A DNA stretch of 64,000 bases from Pseudomonas wadenswilerensis. GTDB lineage: Bacteria; Pseudomonadota; Gammaproteobacteria; Pseudomonadales; Pseudomonadaceae. The position numbers were made by a program, and so were the translations under genes. Position 1 is the first letter of the stretch. Every line of letters starts with the position of its first letter. Below are positions 27,635-35,894 of the stretch, in pieces. The notes beneath the pieces are model-generated. The model was not told the DNA's origin, did not search any database, and worked only from the letters and a program-made list of their open reading frames with translations. The stretch covers positions 1 through 64,000 of the forward strand of contig NZ_UIDD01000001.1 in the NCBI RefSeq assembly GCF_900497695.1, read 5' to 3'.

Positions 27635-27648
27635 TTCGACAATCCGAA
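27635..27648. promoter_or_regulatory. AauR-like box 2
   Basis: TTCGACAATCCGAA differs from TTCGGNNNNCCGAA only at the fifth position. It lies 77 bases (about seven helical turns) upstream of box 1 relative to gltP, a spacing suited to cooperative enhancer binding. Confidence 0.45.
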
Positions 27649-27797
27649 TGGGTGAAATTGCTTCGACTTTGGTAGGGCGGCGGGGTGAAAAAATATCGAT
27701 GTACGGTCGGGCAAAAATATGCGTCGACAGCTTCGGTAGGAAAAACGAATTTGCTGCGAGGAAAAGGCGATTGCCTCAAAGAGCGCTACGGAAGCCC

Positions 27798-27833
27798 GGT
27801 CGGGCACCTCTGCCTGAAGGCAGTTACCCGACC
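27798..27833. other. two-tier hairpin in non-coding DNA
   Basis: The outer stem GGTCGGG (27798-27804) pairs with CCCGACC (27827-27833), and inside it CTGCCT (27810-27815) pairs with AGGCAG (27818-27823) around two bases. No T-tract follows on either strand, so it is not a simple terminator. Confidence 0.6.
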
Positions 27834-27870
27834 CGGAACTTCCGCTACCGCTGCACCTGACCCGGCCCTC

Positions 27871-27907
27871 ATCGGAGGTACTCCCTGTACCCCTAGGCCC
27901 CTCCGAT
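27871..27907 (-). other. hairpin with RsmA/CsrA-type AGGGA loop
   Basis: On the minus strand the transcript would contain GGUACAGGGAGUACC (27891-27877), a five-pair stem presenting an AGGGA loop, close to the CsrA/RsmA consensus RUACARGGAUGU. It is enclosed by a second stem formed by ATCGGAGG (27871-27878) and CCTCCGAT (27900-27907), which shares two bases with the inner hairpin. The biological role is unknown. Confidence 0.4.
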
Positions 27908-28032
27908 CCTGAAACAATCAGAGCAGCCCGGCCCCCTGGTCATGCGCCTGCCTTCCTCGGGTGGCGCAGCATAGAAGCCTGAAATGGAAAAAGGTTCAGC
28001 TTCTATATATGTACTGATGTGTGAGCAACACC

Positions 28033-28503
28033 TCAGTACCAGTTCGGATCCCGCTTGAGTTGCTCCTTGAGCAGGGCCTGCATGCCTTCGTCCGGCTTGC
28101 CCAGCCATCGGTAGTCGGCGTGGCGTGTGGGCGACTTGTCGGACGGCAACCCTTCGGGTACTTCAACCAGCATCCCGTAGGCTTCGTCCTTGTCCCAACT
28201 GAAGGCAACGATCAGGCGCTTGTTCAGGCATTTCTGCTCGGACTCGCACAACGGTCCGACCAGATACTTGTCGCCATCTTCCTCAACCGCCGACATCTGT
28301 TGCTCGGAGGTACCGCTCAGGTTGAGGACCCATTCGGGCAAGCGCTCTTCGTTTTTGACCACGTCCTGCCAGGTTTCCCGGTATTCAGGGTCCGAGCCAA
28401 GAACCTGATTGGCCCGGACCTGGCCGTCATTGGCCGCCATTGCCACTGCGCTGCCGCCCATGATCAGGGCGGCAACCAGGGCTCTGCCTAGCGTTGTGCT
28501 CAT
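28033..28503 (-). CDS. ivy: Ivy family C-type lysozyme inhibitor
   Basis: A 156-residue periplasmic protein with a signal peptide (1-23, GGSAVAMA). The mature part fits the inhibitor of vertebrate lysozyme family: a two-cysteine loop (CESEQKC, about residues 86-92), equivalent to the disulfide-bounded CKPHDC loop that plugs the lysozyme active site in E. coli Ivy, then RYLIVAFSW-like and LPSDKSPTRHADYRWLG segments. The key His of the E. coli loop is not present in that position, so potency may differ. It begins two bases after the DUF1328 stop, with AGGGG as ribosome-binding site, and so is co-transcribed with that gene. Confidence 0.82.
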   Translation of the reverse strand: MSTTLGRALVAALIMGGSAVAMAANDGQVRANQVLGSDPEYRETWQDVVKNEERLPEWVLNLSGTSEQQMSAVEEDGDKYLVGPLCESEQKCLNKRLIVAFSWDKDEAYGMLVEVPEGLPSDKSPTRHADYRWLGKPDEGMQALLKEQLKRDPNWY

Positions 28504-28505
28504 AC

Positions 28506-28715
<210 letters not shown>

Positions 28716-29000
28716 TTAAAACACCCAGCGATCACGGGGTGCAGCGTTATCAACAACGGCTGGAGTGGTCACTGGCGTAGACAGTGCGACCCGGGCCTGC
28801 AGCGGTGCAATGGAGCGTTGCGCCTGAACCTGCGCCACCAGCGCTGCCTGGGCAGCCAGCTGCTCGGCACTGTGCGCGGTTTCCCAGCTGTTATAGAGCT
28901 GACCGGCAATCAGGGTCAGCAACAGCGCCAGGCTGAAAAACAGGCCTTGGCGCAGCTGAAGCGAAGAAACCTGCACTAGGGTGGCGGGGTAGCGGTTCAT
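28716..29000 (-). CDS. small single-pass membrane protein, function unknown
   Basis: A 94-residue protein with one hydrophobic helix (about residues 18-37, GLFFSLALLLTLIAGQLY), a short basic cytoplasmic N-terminus and a periplasmic Ala/Gln-rich tail. I do not recognise a family. AGGAGGAG is an excellent ribosome-binding site before the ATG at 29000. The DUF1328 gene follows 45 bases after its stop. A sigma-54-like promoter lies 35-60 bases upstream. Confidence 0.75.
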   Translation of the reverse strand: MNRYPATLVQVSSLQLRQGLFFSLALLLTLIAGQLYNSWETAHSAEQLAAQAALVAQVQAQRSIAPLQARVALSTPVTTPAVVDNAAPRDRWVF

Positions 29001-29045
29001 GCCGTGCTCCTCCTGCTGCGTTTACTGTTGACTTGATGTAGTCAT

Positions 29046-29062
29046 TGCAGCCTGCATGCCAG
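29046..29062 (-). promoter_or_regulatory. candidate sigma-54 promoter for the small membrane protein-DUF1328-ivy unit
   Basis: The minus strand reads CTGGCATGCAGGCTGCA: GG and GC separated by exactly ten bases, close to the sigma-54 consensus TGGCACG-N4-TTGC. Transcription would begin near 29035, giving a leader of about 35 bases with a strong AGGAGGAG site. Confidence 0.45.
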
Positions 29063-29173
29063 CCTTTAAAACAATTTTTTATCGTTAAAATTCAATATGT
29101 TATCCATATATTTGGATCCCGCCCGAAACGTATCCTGCACGATCGGGCGCAGGCGCTCGTGCGTTTTGCATGA

Positions 29174-30010
29174 TCAGCCCGGGACCTTGCTCGCCACCTT
29201 GAGCATGTCGGCATCGACCCCGCGAACGCCGCGAATCTGCCGGGCGACCTCGACGGCAATGGTCTTCTGCTCGCTGCTGACCACCTCGCCAGACAAGCGC
29301 ACCACGCCATCCTGGGTCGCCACCTTGATGTTCGGGCCATCGAGGTTGCGGCTGTACATGAAACTGGTCTGCACCTTGTCGTTGATCCAGGCGTCGCTGA
29401 GCTGCGGATCGGCAACCAGCTCCTGGCGCTCTTCGCGCAACCTGGCCATATCCGCGGCACCCAGGCTGATCAGGTTGTTGACCAGGTAAACGCCCTCGGT
29501 GGAGCTTGCCAGTACGCCCGCCAGCTCCTTGGCTTCGGCGCTGCTGACTTGGCCGCGCAGGGTGACCACACCTTCACGGCTGTCTACTTCTATAGGGGCT
29601 GCCTGGGTATGAGTGCTCCACAGCAGGCGCGCGCGAATAATGGAGGCGAGGGTCGCGTCCTCCAGGCGCTGGGCATAGGCGCGCAGCTCCAGCGGTTGTT
29701 CGACCAGTTCGGCATTTAGCTGCAGGTCGTTCTGCACCGTCTCGATGCCGCGGGTCGCCAGGGCAATACGTTCGGCCAGCTGACGCTCGACCTCGTTTTC
29801 CACCTCACCCTGCAAATGCGCCGTGCTGCCCTGGACCTTGACCTCGATCTTGAACGGGTTGAGCAAGCGGTTGAGCGCCAATGCAGTTTGCAAGGCGCCT
29901 TCCTGGCGGGCCTGCTGCACGCTGGAAGAAGGCGATTCGGCGGCGCTGCTGGCCATCGGCAGCAGCAGGAACAGGGCAGTAGCGACTGCCAACGGATAGG
30001 GCGCGGACAT
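29174..30010 (-). CDS. BON domain-containing periplasmic protein
   Basis: A 278-residue exported protein: signal peptide 1-23 (MASSAAE), then three BON repeats at about 40-105, 110-180 and 200-275, each with the GxVxL(x)G pattern (TAHLQGEVENEVERQLAE, VVTLRGQVSSAEAKELAG, VVRLSGEVVSSEQKTIAVEVA). BON domains bind phospholipid or peptidoglycan, and proteins such as OsmY and DolP are induced by osmotic and envelope stress. The ATG at 30010 has CGGAGG before it. It is divergent from algB across about 207 bases and has a near-consensus sigma-54 promoter. Confidence 0.88.
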   Translation of the reverse strand: MSAPYPLAVATALFLLLPMASSAAESPSSSVQQARQEGALQTALALNRLLNPFKIEVKVQGSTAHLQGEVENEVERQLAERIALATRGIETVQNDLQLNAELVEQPLELRAYAQRLEDATLASIIRARLLWSTHTQAAPIEVDSREGVVTLRGQVSSAEAKELAGVLASSTEGVYLVNNLISLGAADMARLREERQELVADPQLSDAWINDKVQTSFMYSRNLDGPNIKVATQDGVVRLSGEVVSSEQKTIAVEVARQIRGVRGVDADMLKVASKVPG

Positions 30011-30045
30011 GACAAAGCCTCCGATGGGTCAGAGTCTTTTGTCTT

Positions 30046-30062
30046 CGCAGAGCCCGTGCCAG
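30046..30062 (-). promoter_or_regulatory. candidate sigma-54 promoter for the BON-domain gene
   Basis: The minus strand reads CTGGCACGGGCTCTGCG: an exact TGGCACG -24 element and GC at the -12 position with the required ten-base GG-GC spacing. Initiation would be near 30034, about 24 bases before the start codon with CGGAGG in between. The site is in the intergenic region shared with divergent algB, which encodes a sigma-54-type activator. Confidence 0.55.
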
Positions 30063-30217
30063 TTCCTTGCGGGTAAACAACCGCTGACTTTTCAGTGGGT
30101 TAGATAAGTGCTGGGCGAACGGCTACCATGCAGACAGCGGAATGAATCAGAATGAACCATGCAACTTGCCCGATTTTTCCGACACTAACCTAGATCATTC
30201 TCAAAGGAGCGTAGGAA

Positions 30218-31564
30218 ATGGAGCCAGCCCAGGAACATCAAGGCCGTATTCTGCTGGTCGACGATGAGTCCGCCATCCTGCGAACCTTCCGCTACTGTCT
30301 CGAAGATGAAGGCTACAGTGTGGCCACCGCCAACAGTGCGGCGCAGGCCGAAACCCTGCTGCAACGACAAGTCTTCGACCTGTGTTTCCTCGACCTGCGC
30401 CTGGGCGAGGACAACGGTCTGGATGTACTGGCGCAGATGCGTATCCAGGCGCCGTGGATGCGCGTGGTGATCGTCACTGCGCATTCGGCGGTCGACACCG
30501 CAGTTGATGCAATCCAGGCCGGTGCCGCCGATTACCTGGTGAAGCCGTGCAGCCCGGACCAGTTGCGCCTGGCCACTGCCAAGCAACTGGAAGTCCGTCA
30601 GCTGTCGGCACGCCTGGAAGCACTGGAAGGCGAAGTCCGCAAACCCAAGGACGGCCTCGACTCGCACAGCCCGGCGATGATGGTAGTGCTGGAAACTGCC
30701 CGCCAGGTCGCCACCACCGACGCCAACATCCTCATTCTCGGTGAGTCCGGTACCGGTAAAGGTGAACTGGCCCGCGCCATTCACGGCTGGAGCAAGCGTG
30801 CGCGCAAAGCCTGCGTGACCATCAACTGCCCGTCGCTGACCGCCGAGCTGATGGAAAGCGAGCTGTTCGGCCACAGCCGCGGTGCCTTTACCGGTGCCAG
30901 CGAAAGTACCCTGGGCCGGGTTAACCAGGCTGACGGCGGTACGTTGTTCCTCGACGAGATCGGCGATTTCCCGCTGACCCTGCAACCCAAGCTGCTGCGC
31001 TTTATCCAGGACAAGGAATACGAGCGGGTCGGCGACCCGGTGACCCGCCGTGCCGATGTGCGGATTCTGGCCGCGACCAACCTCAACCTTGAGGACATGG
31101 TCCGCGAAGGACGCTTCCGGGAAGACCTGCTGTACCGTCTGAATGTCATCACCCTGCACCTGCCGCCATTGCGCGAGCGCAGCGAAGACATTCTCACCCT
31201 GGCCGATCGTTTCCTCGCCCGCTTCGTCAAGGAATACTCGCGACCGGCACGCGCATTCAGCGACGAAGCGCGCGCCGCGCTGCTCAATTACCGCTGGCCA
31301 GGCAATATCCGCGAGCTGCGCAACGTGGTCGAACGGGCGAGCATCATCTGTGCCCAGGAGCGCGTCGAGATCAGCCACCTGGGCATGGCCGAACAACCGG
31401 CCAGCAATGCCCCGCGCATTGGCGCGGCGCTGAGCCTGGATGAACTGGAACGCGCCCATATCGGTGCGGTACTGGCCACCAGTGAAACCCTCGACCAGGC
31501 CGCCAAGACCCTCGGTATTGATGCCTCGACCCTGTACCGCAAACGCAAGCAGTACAACCTGTGA
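30218..31564 (+). CDS. algB: NtrC-family response regulator AlgB
   Basis: A 448-residue response regulator: receiver domain (1-125) with the acidic pair DD15-16 and phosphoacceptor D59, the residue known in P. aeruginosa AlgB; AAA+ sigma-54-interaction domain (about 150-385) with Walker A GESGTGKGE, an intact GAFTGA loop and Walker B LFLDEIGDFP; and a Fis-type helix-turn-helix at the C-terminus (ERAHIGAVLATSETLDQAAKTLGI). AlgB controls alginate, virulence and quorum/light responses in P. aeruginosa with KinB. AAAGGAGCGTAGG precedes the ATG. The stop overlaps the kinB start by four bases. Confidence 0.95.
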   Translation: MEPAQEHQGRILLVDDESAILRTFRYCLEDEGYSVATANSAAQAETLLQRQVFDLCFLDLRLGEDNGLDVLAQMRIQAPWMRVVIVTAHSAVDTAVDAIQAGAADYLVKPCSPDQLRLATAKQLEVRQLSARLEALEGEVRKPKDGLDSHSPAMMVVLETARQVATTDANILILGESGTGKGELARAIHGWSKRARKACVTINCPSLTAELMESELFGHSRGAFTGASESTLGRVNQADGGTLFLDEIGDFPLTLQPKLLRFIQDKEYERVGDPVTRRADVRILAATNLNLEDMVREGRFREDLLYRLNVITLHLPPLRERSEDILTLADRFLARFVKEYSRPARAFSDEARAALLNYRWPGNIRELRNVVERASIICAQERVEISHLGMAEQPASNAPRIGAALSLDELERAHIGAVLATSETLDQAAKTLGIDASTLYRKRKQYNL

Positions 31565-33348
31565 AACTGGCGATGAAGCTGCGCACGCGGCTTTTCCTCA
31601 GCATTTCAGCGCTGATCACTGTCGCGCTGTTCGGCTTGCTGCTGGGCCTGGTCAGCGTGCTGCAGATGGCCAACGCGCAACAGGCGCTGGTGCGGGAAAA
31701 CTCGGTGACCCTCGACCTGGGCCTGAAGCTACGGCAGAACCTGGGCGAGCAACTGACCCTGCTGCTGGATGACTCCCAGGACAAACCAGCCCTCGAAGGG
31801 CTGCAAAGGCAGTTCCAGCAACTGCTGGACGAAGGCATCAACCATGACGACGACAGCCCTGGCGATCAGGGCTTTGCCAAAGCCAGTATCGATTACCAGG
31901 CCTTCCTCCAGGCCTACCGTAGCAGTAGCTCGCCTTCCAAGAGTCTGGGCGCGGACCAACCGTTGGGCCACGCCTTCAACGTACTGCGTGCCGATCTGGT
32001 CGAATCGCATAAACGCGCCTTGCAGCACATCAACGAAAGCGAGCAGAAAGCCCATGACCGCGCCCTGCTGATTGGCGGCTTGCTCGGCCTGGTTGGCCTG
32101 ACAGTATTGATTCTCGGTTTTGTTACAGCCCATGGCATCGCCCGCCGCGTCGGCCAGCCGATCGAAGCACTGGCCAAGGCCGCCGACCAGATCGGCCAAG
32201 GCAACTTCGAGGTGACCTTGCCGGTCGCCCACGCCCTGGAGCTGAACCAGCTGACCCGCCGCTTTGGCCTGATGGCCGAAGCCTTGCGCAAGCATCAAGC
32301 AACCAACATCGACGAAGTACTGGCCGGCCAGCAGCGTCTGCAAGCGGTGCTCGACAGCATCGACGACGGCTTGCTGATCATCGATCGCCAGGGCCATCTG
32401 GAGCACCTCAACCCGGTCGCCCAACGCCAGCTGGGCTGGGAAGATGCACGCCTGGGCACCGGGCTTGGCGATGCCCTGCAGCGCCCGGAGCTGGACGAAC
32501 AACTGCGCCTGGTGCTGCGCGGCGGCACCCTGGACCGGGTGCCCGATGATCTCAGCCTGGAAATAGATGAAGAATCCCGGCTGCTTTCCTACAGCCTGAC
32601 ACCGGTATGCCATCCACAAGGGCAAATCCTCGGCGCGGTGATGGTGCTGCACGATGTCACCGAACAACGCGCATTCGAACGGGTACGCAGTGAATTCGTC
32701 CTGCGTGCCTCCCATGAGCTGCGCACGCCGGTGACCGGCATGCACATGGCTTTCGGCCTGTTGCGTGAGCGCCTGAGCTTTGCCCCTGATTCGCGGGAGG
32801 CGGACCTGTCCGACACCATCGGCGAAGAGATGCAGCGCCTGAACCAGCTGATCAATGACCTGCTGAACTTCTCCCGTTACCAGAGCGGCCTGCAAAAGCT
32901 CGAACTCACCCCTTGTGCCATCGACGAACTGCTGGGCCGTGCCTGCGAGCGTTTTGCTGCTGCGGCCAACGACAAGCAGATCGAGTTGCAGGTCGAACTC
33001 ACTGCGCCCCTGCCGCGCATCCAGGCCGACCCCGCGCAGCTGGACCGGGTCATGGACAACCTGCTCGACAACGCCGTGCGCCATACGCCGACTGCCGGGC
33101 GCATCCGTCTGCATGCACGCCGTCACGCCGAGCGGGTGATCATCAGCATCGAAGACAACGGTGAGGGCATCGCCTACGGCCAGCAGGGCAGGATCTTCGA
33201 GCCTTTCGTCCAGGTCGGGCGCAAAAAGGGCGGTGCAGGCCTGGGCCTGGCGCTGTGCAAGGAGATCGTCCAGCTGCACGGCGGGCGCATGGGGGTGTAT
33301 TCGCGGCCAGGCCAGGGCACCCAGTTCTATATGGCCTTGCCGGTCTGA
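31561..33348 (+). CDS. kinB: sensor histidine kinase/phosphatase KinB
   Basis: A 595-residue membrane sensor: TM1 about 12-35, periplasmic KinB sensor domain about 36-165, TM2 about 168-190, HAMP, PAS (about 260-360), HisKA with H385 in the SHELRTPV box, and HATPase with N-box DNLLDNAVRHT, G1 EDNGEG and G2 GGAGLGLAL. H385 and P390 sit at the same positions as in P. aeruginosa KinB, where H385 is the kinase residue and P390 is needed for phosphatase activity on AlgB. The GTG start overlaps the algB stop. Confidence 0.95.
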   Translation: MKLAMKLRTRLFLSISALITVALFGLLLGLVSVLQMANAQQALVRENSVTLDLGLKLRQNLGEQLTLLLDDSQDKPALEGLQRQFQQLLDEGINHDDDSPGDQGFAKASIDYQAFLQAYRSSSSPSKSLGADQPLGHAFNVLRADLVESHKRALQHINESEQKAHDRALLIGGLLGLVGLTVLILGFVTAHGIARRVGQPIEALAKAADQIGQGNFEVTLPVAHALELNQLTRRFGLMAEALRKHQATNIDEVLAGQQRLQAVLDSIDDGLLIIDRQGHLEHLNPVAQRQLGWEDARLGTGLGDALQRPELDEQLRLVLRGGTLDRVPDDLSLEIDEESRLLSYSLTPVCHPQGQILGAVMVLHDVTEQRAFERVRSEFVLRASHELRTPVTGMHMAFGLLRERLSFAPDSREADLSDTIGEEMQRLNQLINDLLNFSRYQSGLQKLELTPCAIDELLGRACERFAAAANDKQIELQVELTAPLPRIQADPAQLDRVMDNLLDNAVRHTPTAGRIRLHARRHAERVIISIEDNGEGIAYGQQGRIFEPFVQVGRKKGGAGLGLALCKEIVQLHGGRMGVYSRPGQGTQFYMALPV

Positions 33349-33360
33349 TTCACCTGCGGC

Positions 33361-34980
33361 TCAGGCTTCATCGTCGATGCGACGAGGCCCGAGACGCCGG
33401 CCGCGGGTGATCAGCTCGATGAACTGGCGGGCGTTGAGCGGATGAGCGAACAGCCAGCCCTGGCCGTAATTGACCCCTTCACTGTTCAGCAGCAAGGCTT
33501 GGTCTTCGTACTCGATACCCTCGGCAATCACCCGCAACTGCAGGGCGTGGGCCATGCGGATGATGTGCGGCGCCACCCCGCTGCTGGCCGCGTCATGGCC
33601 CAATGCATCGATAAAGGCCTTGTCGATCTTCAGGCAATCGACCGGCAGGGTTTGCAGGTAGGCCAGGCTGCAATAGCCGGTGCCGAAATCATCGATCAAC
33701 ACCTGATGCCCCACCGCCCGCAAGGCTTGCAGGTTATCCCGGGCCACCACTACATCAATCAGCCCGCGCTCGGTGACCTCGAAGGCAATCTGGCTGGCCG
33801 CCACATGGTGCAAAGCCAGCAACCTCGCGGCTACCCGACCGATTCTCGGCACCATGACATCGCAAGCGGCAAGATTTACCGAGATGTACAGCTGGCGATT
33901 GGCGCGCAGCAACTGGCCCAATTGCTCCAGCACTCGCTGCAGGACGAAGTCGGTAATCTGACGGATCTGCCCCGTGTTCTCCGCCAGCGGGATGAACAAG
34001 TCCGGGCTGGTCAGCGTGCCATCCGGCCGTCGCCAGCGTACCAGGGCTTCAGCCCCCACGCAGCGGCGGCTGGTGAGTTCGAAGATCGGCTGGTAGAGCA
34101 CTTGCAACTCCCCCCGGCGCAAGGCGCCCTGCAGCTCCGAGCTCATCGAGCGACGCTGGCGAACCAGCTGCAGCACCAACCAGCCAATGCACCAAGCCAG
34201 CACCAGGCTGCCTGGGAACAGTAGCCAGAGAATGCCGTTCATCTTCAACGGCAAGCTGGCCCGCGGGGCGATCAGCACCAGTTGATAGTCCGGCGACTTG
34301 GTCGGCATACGGTAGATAAGCCGGTCCGACAGCTCCAGCAGGGAATCGTTGGAGGCCGGCGGCCAGTCGGTTGACGGCGGCCATACTTGCGGCGGGCCAA
34401 GTACCGGAACTGCACGTGCACCGTTGTCCAGCACCACTAGCAAGCTGCCCTCCGGCGGCAGGTCGACCACATCGGTCAGGTGCCCACGGGAAGTGGCGAC
34501 GAGAAATTTGCCACGGCCAAGCATCAACGCCGCCAGGTTGTCATCGGGTTCGGTGGTGGTGTTGAGCCAGTAGCTGTAGGTAGGGCCCTGGATATCGGCA
34601 GGGCGTAACGGATTGATGGTGCGCTCGCCGATGCGGTTGGAACAGGCGATAGTGCCATCGACGTAGGCGGCTTCATAAACGAAACGGTAGCTGAAGCCGA
34701 CCTGCTGCAAGGCCGCTAGCATATTGGCGTCGCAGCCCCGCAAAGGCTGGGCCTGAAGCTGATCGACGCCTTCGCGCAACTGGCCGAATATCTGTTCCAG
34801 GCGCACGAGAAAACGCTCGCCCTTGGCGTTCATCTGCTCGATTTCGCTTTGCTGTATCTGGTGCATGGCCACGCCAACGCTGGCCATGAGCAACAGGATC
34901 GCGCTGGCCGTAGCCGCGAGTATGGCCAATAACCAGGGACGATAGAGCAGGTGGCGCAGCACGGACAGGGCAGCTGACAT
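33361..34980 (-). CDS. CSS-motif-type c-di-GMP phosphodiesterase (EAL domain)
   Basis: A 539-residue protein: TM1 about 12-34, a periplasmic redox-sensor-like domain about 40-240 with two cysteines (GCDAN and IACSN), TM2 about 248-268, and a C-terminal EAL domain about 285-525. All phosphodiesterase residues are visible: EALVRW, SVNLAA, EVTERG, DDFGTGYCSL, CLKIDK and AEGIE, so it should be active. In the CSS family a conserved Cys-Ser-Ser motif and another Cys form a disulfide set by DsbA; here the triplet reads CSN. The ATG at 34980 is chosen because the membrane segment follows directly; its ribosome-binding site is weak. Confidence 0.88.
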   Translation of the reverse strand: MSAALSVLRHLLYRPWLLAILAATASAILLLMASVGVAMHQIQQSEIEQMNAKGERFLVRLEQIFGQLREGVDQLQAQPLRGCDANMLAALQQVGFSYRFVYEAAYVDGTIACSNRIGERTINPLRPADIQGPTYSYWLNTTTEPDDNLAALMLGRGKFLVATSRGHLTDVVDLPPEGSLLVVLDNGARAVPVLGPPQVWPPSTDWPPASNDSLLELSDRLIYRMPTKSPDYQLVLIAPRASLPLKMNGILWLLFPGSLVLAWCIGWLVLQLVRQRRSMSSELQGALRRGELQVLYQPIFELTSRRCVGAEALVRWRRPDGTLTSPDLFIPLAENTGQIRQITDFVLQRVLEQLGQLLRANRQLYISVNLAACDVMVPRIGRVAARLLALHHVAASQIAFEVTERGLIDVVVARDNLQALRAVGHQVLIDDFGTGYCSLAYLQTLPVDCLKIDKAFIDALGHDAASSGVAPHIIRMAHALQLRVIAEGIEYEDQALLLNSEGVNYGQGWLFAHPLNARQFIELITRGRRLGPRRIDDEA

Positions 34981-35055
34981 CAATAAGCATCCAGTTGAAT
35001 ACCAAGAGGTATAGCAACTGCCAGCCAAGTCAGCCTGCCCGTTGGGCGGTGCCGG

Positions 35056-35832
35056 TTAACGACTGCTGTTGAGCACCTGCAACATCGCCGCTGTTTGTGC
35101 ATCCGGCACACCATCGAAACGCTGGGGGCGGAAGCGCATCTGGAAGGCTGCCAACACGTGCTTGGTGCTGACGTCGTATTCGCCGGTCTGCTCGATGGCA
35201 TAGCCAAAGCGCTTCAACTGCTGCTGATACCAGGTGATGCTCGGCGGATTGACATTGAAGTACGCCTGCTGCCGGGCCACGGCCTGTGCGTTCGGCCAGA
35301 CCCCAAGCCCCGCGTCTGCCAGGCGCTTCCAGGGGAACATCGGACCCGGGTCGAGTTTGCGCAGCGGCGCGATATCGCTGTGGCCGATGATGTAGCGGGG
35401 TTTGATGTTGTTGCGCTTGACGATGTCCTTGAGCAGGACGATCAGCGCTTCGATCTGTGCCTCGGTGTACGGCTGCCAGACCCGCCCGGTTGGCGTGTCG
35501 GTAAAACCCGGATTGACGATCTCGATACCGATGGAGGTGGAATTGAGCCAGGTGCGGCCATCCCACTGGCTGTCGCCGGCATGCCAGGCACGGCGGCCCT
35601 CGTCGACCAGTTGATAGACGGTCGCCGGTGAATCGCCAATCAGGTAATGACTGCTGACTTCACCGTGGGTCAGCAAGGCCAGGGAACGCTCCAGCGACGC
35701 GTTGGTGTAATGCAGGACGACGAACTGGATCCGTTCGTCCTGGTTGGCGGAGGTGTGGCTGCGATCGATCCGCAGGCCAGTGGCGCAACCTGCCAGGGTC
35801 AGCAGCAGGAGGGCGGTGAAAAACGCTTTCAT
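35056..35832 (-). CDS. ampDh2: N-acetylmuramoyl-L-alanine amidase, outer-membrane lipoprotein (AmpDh2-like)
   Basis: A 258-residue lipoprotein (lipobox LAGC, Cys17) with an amidase_2 domain at about 35-180 that keeps the zinc ligands (VVLHYT and GHSDIAPLRKLDPGP, plus a central WHAG) and a C-terminal peptidoglycan-binding domain (about 195-255). It cleaves the bond between MurNAc and L-alanine in sacculi or anhydro-muropeptides. Length, lipobox and position next to kinB match P. aeruginosa AmpDh2 (E. coli AmiD). AmpD homologues influence beta-lactamase induction. Confidence 0.9.
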   Translation of the reverse strand: MKAFFTALLLLTLAGCATGLRIDRSHTSANQDERIQFVVLHYTNASLERSLALLTHGEVSSHYLIGDSPATVYQLVDEGRRAWHAGDSQWDGRTWLNSTSIGIEIVNPGFTDTPTGRVWQPYTEAQIEALIVLLKDIVKRNNIKPRYIIGHSDIAPLRKLDPGPMFPWKRLADAGLGVWPNAQAVARQQAYFNVNPPSITWYQQQLKRFGYAIEQTGEYDVSTKHVLAAFQMRFRPQRFDGVPDAQTAAMLQVLNSSR

Positions 35833-35894
35833 GGAGAGGGCACTGTGATGAGAGTCTGCAAAGCGTAAGCTTACCGTATCCTCAATGTTGCCAC

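Larger units (their letters stand above)
27288..28032. other. 745-base non-coding region upstream of gltP
   Basis: This stretch between gltP and the ivy gene has no credible gene; open frames in it have low GC3 and no recognisable product. It contains a perfect palindrome (ATGCCGA/TCGGCAT, 27495-27509), two AauR-like boxes, an AT-rich block (27600-27770), a two-tier hairpin at 27798-27833, a further structured segment at 27871-27907, and a bulged hairpin at 27971-28006 that may end the ivy transcript. An AACAAAAAC sequence (27365-27373, minus strand), possible Hfq-Crc motif, lies 78 bases before gltP. Confidence 0.6.

Noticed and set aside
27544-27912. Open frames of 62-87 codons in the gltP upstream region on both strands
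   Set aside because: Codon use has low GC at third positions unlike the neighbours, no ribosome-binding site stands out, and no domain or signal peptide is recognisable. The DNA is better explained as regulatory or structural.
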